A stretch of 64,000 bases of DNA from Dicaeum eximium (lineage: Eukaryota; Chordata; Aves; Passeriformes; Dicaeidae): assembly GCA_013396995.1 (NCBI GenBank), contig VWZP01007832.1:3052313-3116312 (forward strand), read 5' to 3'. The notes below the pieces were generated by a model. It was not told the origin of the DNA. It ran no database searches and saw nothing but the letters and a program-made list of their open reading frames with translations. Of the stretch, positions 12,871 through 24,946 are shown one piece after another. The position numbers were made by a program, and so were the translations under genes. The stretch's first letter is position 1. Each line of letters begins with the position of its first letter.

Positions 12871-15800
12871 AGTGAAACAGCTTTAATTTTCACTATTTGC
12901 TTGGTGTTAAGTACAGTCACTTTCTTATCAGAGGAGAAATAAACTCAGGTGTACAGCAGCTAAAATGAGGTATAAATTGAAGTGTCCCATTCTCCCCTGC
13001 ACCACCACCCCCCACCCCCACCCTCCCAAGTAAAAACCCTTGACCAGAAAAGAGGCCAGCTTAGGACAGACAGAGCCTCTCCTATGTCACCAGCTCCAGT
13101 TTGCCAGATATTGGTTAGATGCAAATAAGATGATAGAGGGAGTTATGTGAATGATGACTTTTCTTCACCCTCCAAAGTAAGGGCTCTGTGAATGCAATGG
13201 TTTGGGTTCAACCCTGGCAGAGAAAGGGGGTCAGCTTTAAGTCCTGGCCTGTGCCTGCTTGGAGCACAATTCTCTGGGGAACAGACCCCCAGCTCTGCAC
13301 AGCATTGTACAAAATTCACTGCAGTCTCCCTTGGGAGATGACATTGTTCCAAGGCCTCTATCACAATGTAACAGGTAAGAAAGCTGAGGCCTCTGGAGAT
13401 GGAGTTGTTTTTTTTTGTCAGCGGATCAGTAGCCAAGCCTGAAGTGACACCTCAGGCAGGCTTTTTGATCCCAAATTATGTTCTCAACTGCCACCTGCAG
13501 CTATGATGTCAGCACTTCTGTCCTTGGGGACACAGTTCTGTACAAAGGTTTGGCATCCTCCTCCCTTTCTCTCCATTCACAACAGAGTGAAGACAACCAG
13601 GTGCAGTTGTTTTCTGGCAGTGCTGCAGCTGCTCTGCCTGAGCTCCATCCTCAAGCCACCCTGAGAACTCCCTCCTAGGCCTCACCTGCTATGCATTCAC
13701 CACCTCCAGTGGGCCTGGCAATGTTTCTCCTGCAGCACCTTGCTGCTGAGAAGGGACATGCCAGGAACCACAGCTTAGTTGTAGAGGAGGTGTACAGCTC
13801 TCTATTTTCTACGTGGTCCACTTATAGCAAGATGGAGCAAGAAGCAACAAAATGAAACAACTTCATGTCTCTACTTTCAGGAGTAGGTACCAAGTAGCAT
13901 GAAATCTTTTAAGTGGCCACTCCCCCAGGCTTTGCTCTATGTTGGAGCAGAAAAAGCCATTGACCAGCAAACCTTGAAGTGGCTGACTGTCAAGTTTTGC
14001 AGAAGCAGCTGCCAATCAGGGTACCAGAGAAATCTTATCTCACCTTATTTAAAGCTACCCTGGAGAGCTGTAGCTGCTTCCCCCACCTTCCTACCTGATC
14101 TAACCATCAAGAAGTCTTTGAAGTACTGCTCTCACATAGTGCAGTAACTCATTTCTCTCACTGATGGGATGACATTTTCAGGTACACTAATCATACCCAA
14201 GTAATAATTAAGTTTATAGGACCTGTGGCCAACACACATGGGAGGCAGCATGAAGAAGACCCTCCAAATCCTTCTTCTGTAAGATTGCTTTTGCTGTGGT
14301 AGGTTTTACTTGTCTGTCCTAGAAACCTAACTTCCCACCCCCCCAAAAACCAACCATCAATCTGTGTATACATTCATGTGACACCCCAAAACACAAAGAG
14401 TCAAGCTTCACGTACCTATACCCATAACTACAGCCAAAGTGCCACACTGAGGCCATTGCAGCTGTCCATGCAGGTAATGCACAGGGGGAGAGCAACAGCC
14501 ACAGCATGCCATGCTCCAGCTCCTGCATGCTGCACAACTTGGTCTAATTTCTGATTCCTCTCCAGCCTGCATTTGATCATTTCCTGCCTCACAGGGAAAA
14601 GTTTCCCTCTTAGACCCCAATTCTTCCATCTGAACAGGAACACTCCTCTTAATTAAAAGTTTTAGTTGCACAGTATCATTTTTGGACATGCTGAAAGCAG
14701 CTTGACAAGTGTGTATTGTCGTGAGGCTCCACAATTTAGCCTGCTGTTGCATGTTGCCTCTCCATTTGATTTACTTATTAGGCAAAAAGCTAAGTAACAG
14801 TTGTGATCTTTCCTGATTCAACAATTTCCAATATTCTTACGTGACAGACATTTTGCGTGGCCAGTAAGTACAACGCACACAGTGTCCCAAGCTTATGCAG
14901 CTGCTTCTAAATGCCAAAAGCACTAACACAACATACAATAACTACCCACTACCTTCTTCTAACTCTACTAAGATATTAAACAGAATAGCTGTAGATCCCA
15001 GTCTTACCAGTGGCTTGAGGACTGTTGTTCACACAAGCAGTTCTGTTTGTGTAGGAATCTTTCTACTGGGATTTTGGAACATCAGCTATATTCCAGGGCA
15101 TGCTTTGATCCAGTCAACAGTAGTGCATGAGTATCCTGTGCAAGTCCTTATCCTGTACACAGATCTTCTGGCTTTAGTCCCATGAAGAATAAAAAATGCT
15201 GCCTCAAGCTGTGGACAGGGATAATCCACAAGGAAAGCACTAGGAAGCAGGGCAGTCAATGCTGTTAAGCCCAGGAGGTGTTGGATAAACTGGCTAGTGA
15301 GTACTAAAGCACATTTAGTCTGTCCTTGCCATCATAGGCTCTGCTCCTTGCTGTTCTTCATCCCAGTTAAATATTAAATATCTTAATGCTACAAACTTTG
15401 GTCCTCTCTTCTCAAGGTCAGAAGAGATGTGATGCAGATATTAGCAGAGTTGGAACACCATCTCCCACAGCCAGAGCTCACACCTAGAGGCTGTGCAGAT
15501 GCTCTTACTGTTACAGTTCTCTGCTCTTACCAGTGCTAACCACAAGAACACTCCAGCCCCTGCTCAACTAAAGCATCACATAAAGCTACTGCACACCCAC
15601 CACTGCTACTACCATCAGTAAAGCTTCAACTGTAGGAAGTGTTCTGGGGTGAAGGGGACAGGACCCCAGCCTAGAAACTTCATTAAACACCCCAAACAAG
15701 GGGATATCTTTGTGCTCAATGGGCTATTTCCAATAGCTTCCTTCACTTCTCACAGCTTGTAGTTCAAGTTGCTCCACTGTTCCCAGTGCTGTGCCTGCAG

Positions 15801-16459
15801 AGGGAACAAGCAAGGGCTCTCCCTCTTCTTCTGCTGTATCTCCTGCCAAGCCCTACACAGCATCTGGTGCAAAACTATGAACTACACAAAAGTGCACCTC
15901 TGGCAGCAAGGAAAGAAGAGCTGTTTGCAAAGCACTGAACTTGACCTCATCTAGCTTCTGGACAGTCAGTACTTGCTAAAAGGGGAATGGGCTGTAAACC
16001 AGGGGAGGTGCAAGGCTTACCAAGTAGAGTAGCTGGGTCCTTTGTTGGATGTCTTACTGCCCTATCTCCTCAGGGATTTGGTTTCAATATGCTGGCCTTA
16101 TTTTGTGCTTTGTTCCAGTGGGTTCAGAGCCTGTGATCCCATCAGCCAGTTCTCCCTAGAAAACTGGCTTTTTTCCCTGAGCCTGCCAGGCCCACACACT
16201 TCCCTGAGCCTTCCCTCCCACTGCTCCTCACCTCCTGCAGAGGGGCTGGGGGGGTCCCACCGATGTTGCTCCCCCCATTTCACCTGGCAATGCCACCAGC
16301 ACTGGGTTACACACCGATTCATGCCGGTAAAGAAGGAAACTACTTTAGAACCAAAAGGGACTAACAAAAAAAAAATTTAAAAAATTATAATTATAATGCA
16401 AAATTACCGACACAAACTCCCCCCTCCCACCTTTTTCCCATAACAAAAAAGCCCAGGAA
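12871..16459 (-). other. TP53I11: TP53I11 3' UTR and tail-to-tail intergenic sequence
   Basis: No coding exon was recognised. The minus-strand TP53I11 stop is at 16460-16462, so its 3' UTR must extend leftward into this stretch. I found no canonical minus-strand AATAAA (plus-strand TTTATT) between 12.9 and 16.46 kb. Weaker variants exist: AGTAAA on the minus strand at 14305-14310 and 14770-14775. The first canonical one is at 12690-12695, inside the inferred TSPAN18 3' UTR. A C-rich tract lies at about 12998-13026 and an A/T-rich tract at 16367-16400. Confidence 0.5.
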
Positions 16460-16593
16460 TTAGACTTTCTTGGGACGACGTCCAACTTGGTAATAATAAT
16501 AAATGCTGATGAGGATGAAGAGGGCTCGGCTGACCATGAGGAGCACGGCACCTGTGGCTATCCGGCTACTTTCAGCCAAGGAGACAGTGGTAA
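16460..16593 (-). CDS. TP53I11: TP53I11 terminal coding exon
   Basis: The coding part is 134 nt. It completes Val146, encodes TTVSLAESSRIATGAVLLMV through the fourth membrane segment to GRRPKKV, and ends in TAA. The acceptor is ccttctcctccag. The basic end RRPKKV is conserved in the family. It resembles, but does not exactly match, a dilysine retrieval signal. Confidence 0.95.
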
Positions 16594-19500
16594 CTGGAGG
16601 AGAAGGAGGGAGACAAAGCAGAGGTTGGTGATGCAAAACCGAAAGGAGACAAATAGCAAAATGCTGTTTTGTGCTGCCCTCTAACGCAGAGCTTTGGCAG
16701 GAACTGCTGAGCCTTACGAGCACAGAGGCTTTCAGCACAGGCTCATTCACATGCAGAGTGAACCCATGGCAGAGGCTCTTCATTACCTTCTTTTCACAGC
16801 CTTGAAGCTTGCCATGGACCCCCAGAGCTCTCCCTGCTTTTAAGGCAGCCCCACATTCAGGCAGCCTGAAACAGTCACTCAAGCAGACGTGAGTTTCCAT
16901 TAGGCTCAGGTGTTAACATCCTCCTGAGTTTACTTTGTGTGAACACTTTAGTGCTGATAAACATTTCTCAACTTTAGGAGCATCTACAAAATATGCACAG
17001 TCCACACACATCGCCTCTATTGAACACTTCTCTTTTCTGGCCCCCAACACATAGCTCATATCTAAACCAGCTACACACTGACTACCAAGACACACATACA
17101 AGAACCCCCTTCATTGTTAATTATAGTTAAGCTCCCTAGAAACAAGCTAAGCCGTTATGCTCTGTTTTGGTAACACTAAACATCCCTCTTTTTAGTGTAG
17201 GTCGCTAAAATCTTTTCTTGTTAGACCCTGCATCTAGGCAGCCTGCTCCAGCAATGACCTGTGCTGGCCATGAAGCCCAGGACATTTTCAGGAGAAAAAT
17301 TCATTAATTGTCAGGTGATGTTCAAGGAACAGCTCAGGGCAGAGGCTATTCCATGGGGGAGAAGAAAGGCAAGCAGCTGGCAAGGAAGATGCTCCACCAC
17401 TGCCCTGCCCACCATCGATCCCCGCTTCCCACCGTGAGCAGCCTTCACACCCTCCTCCTCCTCGTCGCGGCCGGCCGGCGGGCACTCACCCAGGAACTGC
17501 ACGGCGAAGTAGCAGGCCTCGGCCAGCAGGCTCCAGCGGATGATGGCCTTCTCGGCGGTGTACAGGGCGTTCCACATGATGAGCGCGATGCCTGCGGGGA
17601 CAGCAGGGCGCGCTGCCCGAGGGCCGCCACAGCGCCAGGGCCGCGCTTCCCGCCCGCCCCGCGCGGTGCCGCTGCAGGACGCGGCCCGGGCCTTTCCCTT
17701 CCCTTCCCTCACCATTTCTCCCAGCGCCTCCTTGTCCTTCGCCCCCCGCCTCCTGGGCTGCCCCATCTCCCCCGCCGCTCCCACGGAGCCCCAGCCGCGG
17801 CCCAGCGGCCCTCCCCGGGCCCCCTGCAGGCTCCTTTGCTGGGGTACTTGGGGTGATCCCCCCGGGATTCAGAGCATGCACAGCCCTTTTTACCCTACCT
17901 GCAGCACGCCTGAATCCCTGCTAGGAAAAAGCAGCAGTAGCCAAGCTTTTCAAAACACCCCTCAGCAATTTCTTTACTAACAGCAGATGTTCTGCTCTCC
18001 AGCTGCAGGCTGGGCACGGACTTCGTCCCCTGCTGCCGTTTTGGCCACCTGTCCCCTTACTGTGTGGGGCAGCAGCGTGCCCCAGTACAGTGGTACGGCA
18101 CTCACTGAGGAGGGCTCCTCCATAGAGCCGGATGGGAGTCTTGCTGCTCACCGATTCCTCCTCAAAGATGGCATCAAAGAGCTGGTCAGGGAAAGCAAGG
18201 GCCTGGCAGAGGCAAGAGAGAAACTCAGCAACTGGAGCTGGCCAGGGCCACCAAAATATGTCCTCTTGGGCAGCAGCGCTCCAGCGTCATGCCTTTGTGG
18301 GATTGGAGCTGCTGGCCAGGAAACTGGAAATTAAGGAGGCACAGAAATATCATCGTGTCAACTATGGGCTGCATGGCTGGTTTTTGTGGCCAAGGCTGCC
18401 ATTCTTTGGTTTGTGGGCCTTGCTAATGCAAACAGACTCTGGTGATGGGAACGAAGTGCCAAGGCACTGTTGGCAAAGCCCATTACTGAGACACAGTGAG
18501 GGCTAAGGCCTCAGGAGAAAGCAGTAGCAGCTGCTGGAGGCAGGTGAGGAGAGAAATGCCAGGGACCAAAGGGCCATGCTGGGGCACCCCTTTAGCAGTC
18601 AGGAGCTGGTTCTTGCCAGGACCACATCCATCACTCACCATGATGGCGACCCCGGAAAACATGACGGCGGAAACAAGCTGCCAGACCCTGCATGAGAGGG
18701 AAGACAGAGGACCCAGCATGAGCTTGGACGTGACCCCATCACTCATACTTCACAAAGCATTTCTGGCTGCCTGCTCATTCATCAGTCTTCATCCTTCCCC
18801 CATGCACAAATGAGACAGCCAGAAAACTCCCATGGAAGGACTCAGCTTTCCATATCCCACTAGCTCCAACCTCAACATATAGACCAGCCTTGCTGGTGAG
18901 ACAGAGCCAGACTCCCCCTCCCCCAAACAACAGAGGGAAGCGATCCTGCCAAGAGGATGGTGCAGAGCAGGGTCCCCACAGGACACACCAGCCTGTCACA
19001 CAGTAGAACAGGAGCGCTCCTCCAGCCCCACATAGCCCTTATAGTTCTCTGCACATGCAATGAGAGAAGAACTTGAGGGCCTCAGGCTCATTAATGGGGG
19101 AAGAATGCCCAGCTGGTCTGGTTCCACAGCCTGTAAGAAGCCCCTGGGAGCAGTGATGCTGGCACAGCAGCAGAGTTTGTGTCAGAAACCAGAGCTAGCA
19201 GGGATGCTGTGGCCAAGGGGCCTCAGAGGATATAGCTCCAAGGTGATCCAGTACCTTACCTGAGTCCCAGTGGTTCCCGGACTGCAAACTTGATTTCATT
19301 TCCCAGTACTTGGCTAATCTGAAATTCAAATGAAAGGCACAGGCTAAGCAGATCCTTTCCCAGTCTTTAGGCAGTACTCACCAGCCCAAAACCACTTATC
19401 TAATCCCATGTGGGAGTTTATCTCTGAGAGGGCTGGAAGGAGGAGGAGGATAAAGGATTCAGCTGTGACTCTTTGGTCCCAACACCTGCCTTGATTTCCA

Positions 19501-19974
19501 TGAGGAGCTGCAGCCTCTACTGCTCCCTTACTGGGATCAGCCACCTGCAGCATGCGGCTGGGGAAGGGTCAACACTAACTCCTGTTTCCTCTTACCTGTG
19601 GAAGAAGGGAACTGACTGCTCACACACATCACCTGCATATCGCATCCTGATGGAGGGACAGGCTCCTGCAGAGCCCTCAGGGTGTCAGAGTAACTGTCCT
19701 ACTGTCATGTCCACACTGCCTAGAGCTGTTCACATTCATGTGAACATGCTCCTCCTGTTCCCAATGCCTGGCTGTGACTTCCCCAAACCACCCATGGATG
19801 GGCAAACCCTGCTTTGCCCAGCAGAAAGTCCCTTTTCCATCTCACCTTTGAGCGATGGACCTCGCCGTCGTCGTCCTCCCCGCCGACACCCAGGATCTTG
19901 CGTGTCTTCAGCCTGCTCACCAGGTCGGTCTGGCTGTGCTTCTTCATCAGCGGCGGGGGCTGCTTGGCCGCCAT
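16460..19974 (-). CDS. TP53I11: Tumor protein p53-inducible protein 11 (PIG11), complete coding region
   Basis: TP53I11 is a small multipass membrane protein first found among p53-induced genes. Published work links it to apoptosis and to restraint of epithelial-mesenchymal transition, but its molecular activity is unclear. Seen here: six minus-strand coding exons (19974-19846, 19318-19260, 18687-18639, 18202-18106, 17591-17490, 16593-16460) with GT-AG borders and matching phases. They join to exactly 189 codons plus TAA, the length I recall for human. The N-terminus MAAKQPPPLMKKHSQTDLVS and C-terminus YYYYQVGRRPKKV match the family. A basic, acidic and probably cytosolic N-terminus (residues 1-62, with GGEDDDGE) precedes four hydrophobic segments at about 64-83, 105-122, 132-150 and 155-178. 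The start codon has a near-perfect Kozak context (CCACCATGG). It lies convergent with TSPAN18. No disruption is seen. Exon 4 residues about 88-99 (FDAIFEEESVSS) are the most divergent part relative to human from memory. Confidence 0.96.
17440..17830. promoter_or_regulatory. Intragenic CpG-rich block over TP53I11 exon 5
   Basis: Dense CpG dinucleotides and G/C runs cover exon 5 and the start of the upstream intron (for example 'ccgcgcggtgccgctgcagg' near 17657). Sequence on either side has ordinary composition. It could be an internal CpG island, an alternative promoter, or simply a GC-biased exon region. Composition is the only evidence. Confidence 0.5.
17490..17591 (-). CDS. TP53I11: TP53I11 coding exon 5, in a CpG-rich block
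   Basis: A 102-nt exon that completes Ser112 and encodes IALIMWNALYTAEKAIIRWS onward to CYFAVQFL, plus one base of Val146. The acceptor is ctgtccccgcag and the donor CTGG|gtgagt. It is far richer in CpG than its neighbours. Confidence 0.95.
18106..18202 (-). CDS. TP53I11: TP53I11 coding exon 4
   Basis: A 97-nt exon encoding residues 80-111, from ALAFPDQLFD to RLYGGALL, plus one base of Ser112. The acceptor is cctctgccag and the donor CTCA|gtgagt. The loop FEEESVSS is acidic and differs from the human residues I recall. Confidence 0.94.
18639..18687 (-). CDS. TP53I11: TP53I11 coding exon 3
   Basis: A 49-nt exon that completes Arg63 and encodes VWQLVSAVMFSGVAIM, the first membrane segment. 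The acceptor is ctctcatgcag and the donor ATG|gtgagt. Confidence 0.95.
19260..19318 (-). CDS. TP53I11: TP53I11 coding exon 2
   Basis: A 59-nt exon encoding ISQVLGNEIKFAVREPLGL plus two bases of Arg63. The acceptor is gaatttcag and the donor CTCAG|gtaagg. Confidence 0.95.
19846..19974 (-). CDS. TP53I11: TP53I11 coding exon 1 (start codon)
   Basis: This exon encodes residues 1-43, MAAKQPPPLM to GEVHRSK, phase 0 at its end. The donor is CAAAG|gtgag. The ATG sits in CCACCATGG. A plausible acceptor (pyrimidine-rich run then cctcgcag, AG at 20006-20005 read on the minus strand) lies 30 nt before the ATG. The exon is therefore probably preceded by a separate 5' UTR exon. Confidence 0.95.
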
Positions 19975-20004
19975 GGTGGTGGCCCTGCCCCACCGAGCCC
20001 TCGG
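19975..20004 (-). other. TP53I11: Probable 5' UTR segment of TP53I11 first coding exon
   Basis: Thirty bases separate the ATG from a good minus-strand acceptor, a pyrimidine-rich run ending ccacctcgcag. No in-frame ATG intervenes. This is inferred from splice-site appearance alone. Confidence 0.5.
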
Positions 20005-21649
20005 CTGCGAGGTGGCACAAGGAGGGTGCAGGAAGCGGCTCCGCCGTCACATGAAATTTCACGACGTTTGGGAGAAATAAAACAACCACCGCCACAAAAT
20101 CTTTCTGTTAGGCCGGCGGGAGGCTCCTCATCCTCGTGGGGCAGGGAGCCCTGGCAACGAGGCCGGCCCCAGTTACAGGTGGCTCATCTCAGAATGATCC
20201 TGCTGTCTCTGGAATCTGCCATGGAGGGGAAAGAAAAAACTCAGAGCAGAGTAGCTTTAGCGTGGACATTTAGTTATAAATGCTTTTGACCTACAAATCA
20301 TAATCTTGTCTATCCCAGCATGAGGCAATGCCCAATAGTACCTCTTTGCTGTTTTTCAGATTAGGGGAATTAAGTGAGTCTCAGACTAGGGGAATTAAAA
20401 TCATTAAGTAATGCTTGGCCTTTTTTATTTTCCCATGCAATACATCATATTCTTCAGCTGCCATTTCAGATCAAACCCCAAACAAGTATCATTATTTATT
20501 TGTGTGTCCCCCCCATGTGCTTCAACCCCTAGGCTGTGCCAAAACACATCAGCCCCTGAGCAACAAGAAGCCAGAGGCATGATTTTCCCTGAAGACACTC
20601 ACTTTGCTTTCTGGGAAATGATGGCAATTGGAAACAAATACTATCTGGGATAAGTAAATACAGGCAACGATAATTGAAAAAGATAACTTCTGTCGTGGCA
20701 TGCGTATAAAGGTACAGGTATTGAGTCCCATGAAATCACTCAGTCTCATCCTGCAAACATAACACCCTGGAAACCTTCAGTTCAGAAAGCCTTTTCTTCC
20801 AATTTGTCTTCATTTCATCTTGGCTCGGCTGAACACAAACACTTTTTTTCCATTTGCCACTTGACCCTTCCAGAGACCCACAGAAGTTCCCCCCAGGCAC
20901 CAAGCACAGCTAATCTAGCCCGAGCTCATGCCCCATCTGAGCCTTCCCAGAGCTACCCCAGGAGGAGACAATTTATGCTGATGTCTAAGTATTTCACAAG
21001 TATTTGCAGAGTAATAAAATGAGGTACAATTATTCTGGCATTGTGCATGCAAATGTTATCCCAGGGCCTTGCGAGGGATTTCCCGCTCAAAGGAAAACCC
21101 TTTCCCTGTGGTGGTTCAGACAAGAACAGCCAGTCCTGTCTGCAGGTGCACAACGTAACTCTTTCTTTAAGCCAAAGTTAAGAGGTCTTGCTGAGATGGT
21201 GCAAAAGGTGAACCCCATGATCAAGGGTTTAATAAGATTCTTTCAGCAGACCAGGCAAAATGCTTTTCAGTGAGCCAGCTGAGCTACTCAGCGCTTTGCA
21301 GGTACTTCTTTTGGATTATAGCAGGGCTTGTTTGGTCATAGATTTTTTTTCTCTTATCCTACTGAATAACTAAGCCCAGGGGTCTGGAAAGGCAGGTTCC
21401 TGGAAAGGCAGCACGAAGCCAGATGCTGCAGTCAGGGTCTAGAAATATTTCAGAATTGGGAGAGTGGAAAACAACAGCACAGGAGGAAGGTAGAAGCTGT
21501 ATACTCAGGCCTACCTTTGAGCACAAGGCAGGAAGCTCAAATGGTAGCTGACAGTGGAAAAGTTTGAAAGATTTATCATGTCTGGGGTTTGCCAACCTAA
21601 ACTGTCACAATAAATTGTGTGTATTCAAATCTAGATAATCTGCACACAA

Positions 21650-21722
21650 AATCCACCCCAAAGCCAGAGTGATGTGTCTAAAAGAATCCACCCCAAAGCC
21701 AGAGTGATATGTCTAAAAGAAT
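21650..21722. repeat. 35-bp tandem duplication, 2.1 copies
   Basis: Unit 1 is 21650-21684 and unit 2 is 21685-21719. They differ at one base (gatg/gata), and three further bases continue the pattern. The near-identity indicates a recent duplication. Confidence 0.95.
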
Positions 21723-22599
21723 AGCTCAACCTCTTTAACTAGCTACGTTTTCTGCAATTTTTTCTGCTCCTGGCTGACCCAGACTTACAAAGTTGGATGC
21801 TGAGTGGTTTCCCACAAGAACTGCTGAAACCAGAGAAGACATATGGTGTGGAATTTCTAGCCCAGCATTTTCTGATCAAAGCCATCCATTCCAATTGTGA
21901 AGCAACAGTCCTGTGGTGAATGCTCCTCTCTCTCACTCTGAGGTCATCTCACATTTCTAAAATTAGGGGGAAAGTCTGGCATAGGGTCTGAGCAGGAGCA
22001 TCCTACTGGCTCTCTTCAGGGATAAGAGACCTGAGGCTTGCTGGCCTTGACAGGACTTGGGGTGCTGAGTGTGCTGGCCATGCCATCCTGGCACTTCTGG
22101 ATCTTTCCTGGTTTCTTGATAGGGAAAGCCTGATGCCCACACCTTCTGCTCTGGTCTCATGGTCCGAAATGCCAGACAAAGGGAAAATGGAATGCGGGGG
22201 GGGAGGGGNATTTCTGCTGAGAGCAAGATGCAAAGAAAGGTGGGACTGTGTGACTCACCAGAGAAGACTGAATAGCTTTGTGATTACAGAGGCAGTTTAG
22301 CAACTGGCTCAAGGCCAAAAGATCAAAATTTGCCTTTGTCATTTGTCTCGCCAGTTGCTTTCAGGGCAGGAGTTGGTGGAAATTTATCCATATCATCATT
22401 AACACTGCTCTCCCATTAAGAGTTTCCATTAATTTGTGGCAAGCCACTGGCCAAGAGCCGGGACAACACAGGCCAGACACAAATGCCAATAAAACAATCT
22501 GGTGCATAAACCCACACTCCTACAGCACAGCTATGGCATGGCCCTGCAGCCAGTCCCACATCTCATTACCCTCATCGTCCAGAGACAGAGCCAGCCTAA

Positions 22600-22745
22600 T
22601 GGATGCTGAATATTGATGGCTAACGAGCTAATGAATGCAATTAGCCCTAATTCAGTGACATTCAGATAGAAGATGCTGAGGATTTGAAAACATTACACAT
22701 ACATTAATGCATCCTGACACACTGACAATTTAGAGGATCTTTTCT
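22600..22745. promoter_or_regulatory. TAAT/ATTA-rich segment, possible conserved enhancer
   Basis: Several homeodomain core motifs (TAAT/ATTA) cluster at about 22632-22652 ('gctaatgaatgcaattagcc') with more around 22700. Composition differs from the flanks. The call rests only on motif density and appearance; conservation was not tested. Confidence 0.25.
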
Positions 22746-24946
22746 ATTAGCCTGTGAGTTTGCAAAGGGAAACCTCCACCTCCTCTTTCTCCTGCGTTTC
22801 TCTCCTCCCTAATCCTTTTTCCAAGCATCCTAGGGACTATGCAGATCAACCATCATAAACAGACAATTCCTACTCCCTGCTACAGCTCTCTGTGATGGGC
22901 AGTGCCTACGTGCAGCTGAAAGAGGGTTTTTTCTTCACAGATCCCTTCTTTGCAAGCTCTTTTCAGTGTCTGCTCCCTTGCTCAGCTGTTTAGCATACTG
23001 CATTCAATTTTGATAGCTACCGCTTAGTAGTGCAAAGAAACCCTACTGGTGCCACACCACTGATAGCTCAATCTCTCCCACCTCCACAGCTCTTCCCCCC
23101 ACGTCTCCACTTCCCTCCCAGCGTCTGGAGAGGAGAGGAGAGCTCCGCAGTGTGGGAGAGAGGAGACTCAACTGCACACGCCCCGGCGCTGCAGCAGCCA
23201 GAGCTGTGCACCCACTGCCGGGGAGCAGAACCAGCCTCTGCTCCGGCAGCGCCTGGAGCTGACTGCTACAGCTCCTGCAAGCCAGAGCCTGACTGCTCCT
23301 GCAAGCTGTCTACCATGGGCTCCCCAGGGCCCTGGGAATGGGGATGCTGCCTACTGGCAAGCTGGATGGCACTGTCATCCACAGTGCAGCCTTGTACCTG
23401 ACAAAGCGGTGGTGCTTGAATTAAAGAGGCACTACAGAACCTCTCCTTCCAAGGGTTTGATGGCACTTCCAATCTGCAAGCAGAGGAAGAGAGTATGAAA
23501 CTGGAACCAAGCTGGGACAATGAAATGTTTATACATTTAAGTTGGACACAGTTTGTTCAGCTCTATCACGTTCAGGCCAGTGAGAAGATTCTTGCTCTCC
23601 TGTTTTAGATTTCCCAAGTCAGTATGTCCAAGACAACTCAACATCTTGAGCCTGCTCTGATTTGTTACACCTAAGAATTGTCCAAGAAGGTGCAGTGGAT
23701 GTATTCTCTGGATGTGGATGTCAAGCCTAAGAGGGCACTTGCTGTGCCTAAGCATCTTCTAAAGAGCACAGGTTGAGAACCAATACTAAGTATGAAGCAG
23801 AGGCAGTGTCCGTTTCCAACACTGGGGTTCTCTGGGAGCAATCTGGCAGAGCCCAGGGGAGTTCTGCAGCACTGCAGCAGCAGGAAGTGTGCACATGAGA
23901 GGGGCATCCACCATGGCAGCAGTGCTGTACCTGGCCCTCATAGATGGGCTGATGCCCACAGCATTTCTCTTGCAAGGGCCCAGCCACTGTAATGGCTTTG
24001 TCCAGCTCTTCTGATGTTCCTCCAGGCTGTGGCAGTTCTGTCTCTTTGCTGCTGAGGACAGTACCAGGTCCATAGCAGCTGCTCTGGACCCCATACATCA
24101 TCGGTTTCTCAACCGAGCTGTCGAGCAAGCCTGGGCTCAAACACATGCACACAGTAAAGAGGAGAGGCAGTGGAAATACAGGTGGATTAAGGACAGAATC
24201 CACAGACCTACCAAGTACCTTGGTCCTTACAAACATTACACTGTTGCCTAATCCCATGGGACCCAAGACTCCTTTTTTCCCACCACACATGAATGTTCAG
24301 TCTGCTCACTTTCATATGCTTAAAATCTGTTCATAAACAACCTCAGACACTTCAGGACTCTGAAATCCTGAAGGATTAGGTAAATTTCTGTGTCTAACCC
24401 AAAAACACACCTGAGAGTCACAAAACATCTTTGTGCTTCCTATTTAAATGGCCTATCAAGAATTTCCCCTGAAAGCCCATGGTGCAGCAGACCCTGAGCC
24501 AGAACTCCCCATGTCCCATGTAACTACCAAAATATAGCTATTTTCATCCTGTATTTCTGCAACTGCACATCCCAAACCCACGGTGACCAAACCAGCTCCC
24601 TGCCTAGATTTCTACCAAGCGTGGAGATTTAGACTATTAGGACCTCTCTACCACCAGCTAGCTGGGAATTAAACTTGATCAAGCCAAAAATAACCTGATG
24701 CTCAGGCAGTAAAAACAATTAGCACTCAGCCACCACAGCAGCAGAATGCAGCAGCTGTTCCCACTCTGTCTGGCACAGTCTGTACCCCTAAGCAACAGGG
24801 AGACTTCAGATTTCTCACCTGTAACAAGCCAGGTACACAGGACTCCATTCCCACATAAACACCAGCCCTTTCAGTGCAGAAGGCTCTTTGCAGTACCAGC
24901 AGGAAGCATGTCTTGACAGAACCTCATCTCCAGCCCTGCCACAGCC

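Noticed and set aside
17308..17856. 182-codon plus-strand open frame
   Set aside because: It is antisense to TP53I11 exon 5 within the CpG block. High GC removes stop codons by chance, and the product is proline/alanine/arginine-rich with no recognisable domain.
19473..20054. 193-codon plus-strand open frame
   Set aside because: It lies opposite the first TP53I11 coding exon, whose minus-strand reading is clearly the real one.
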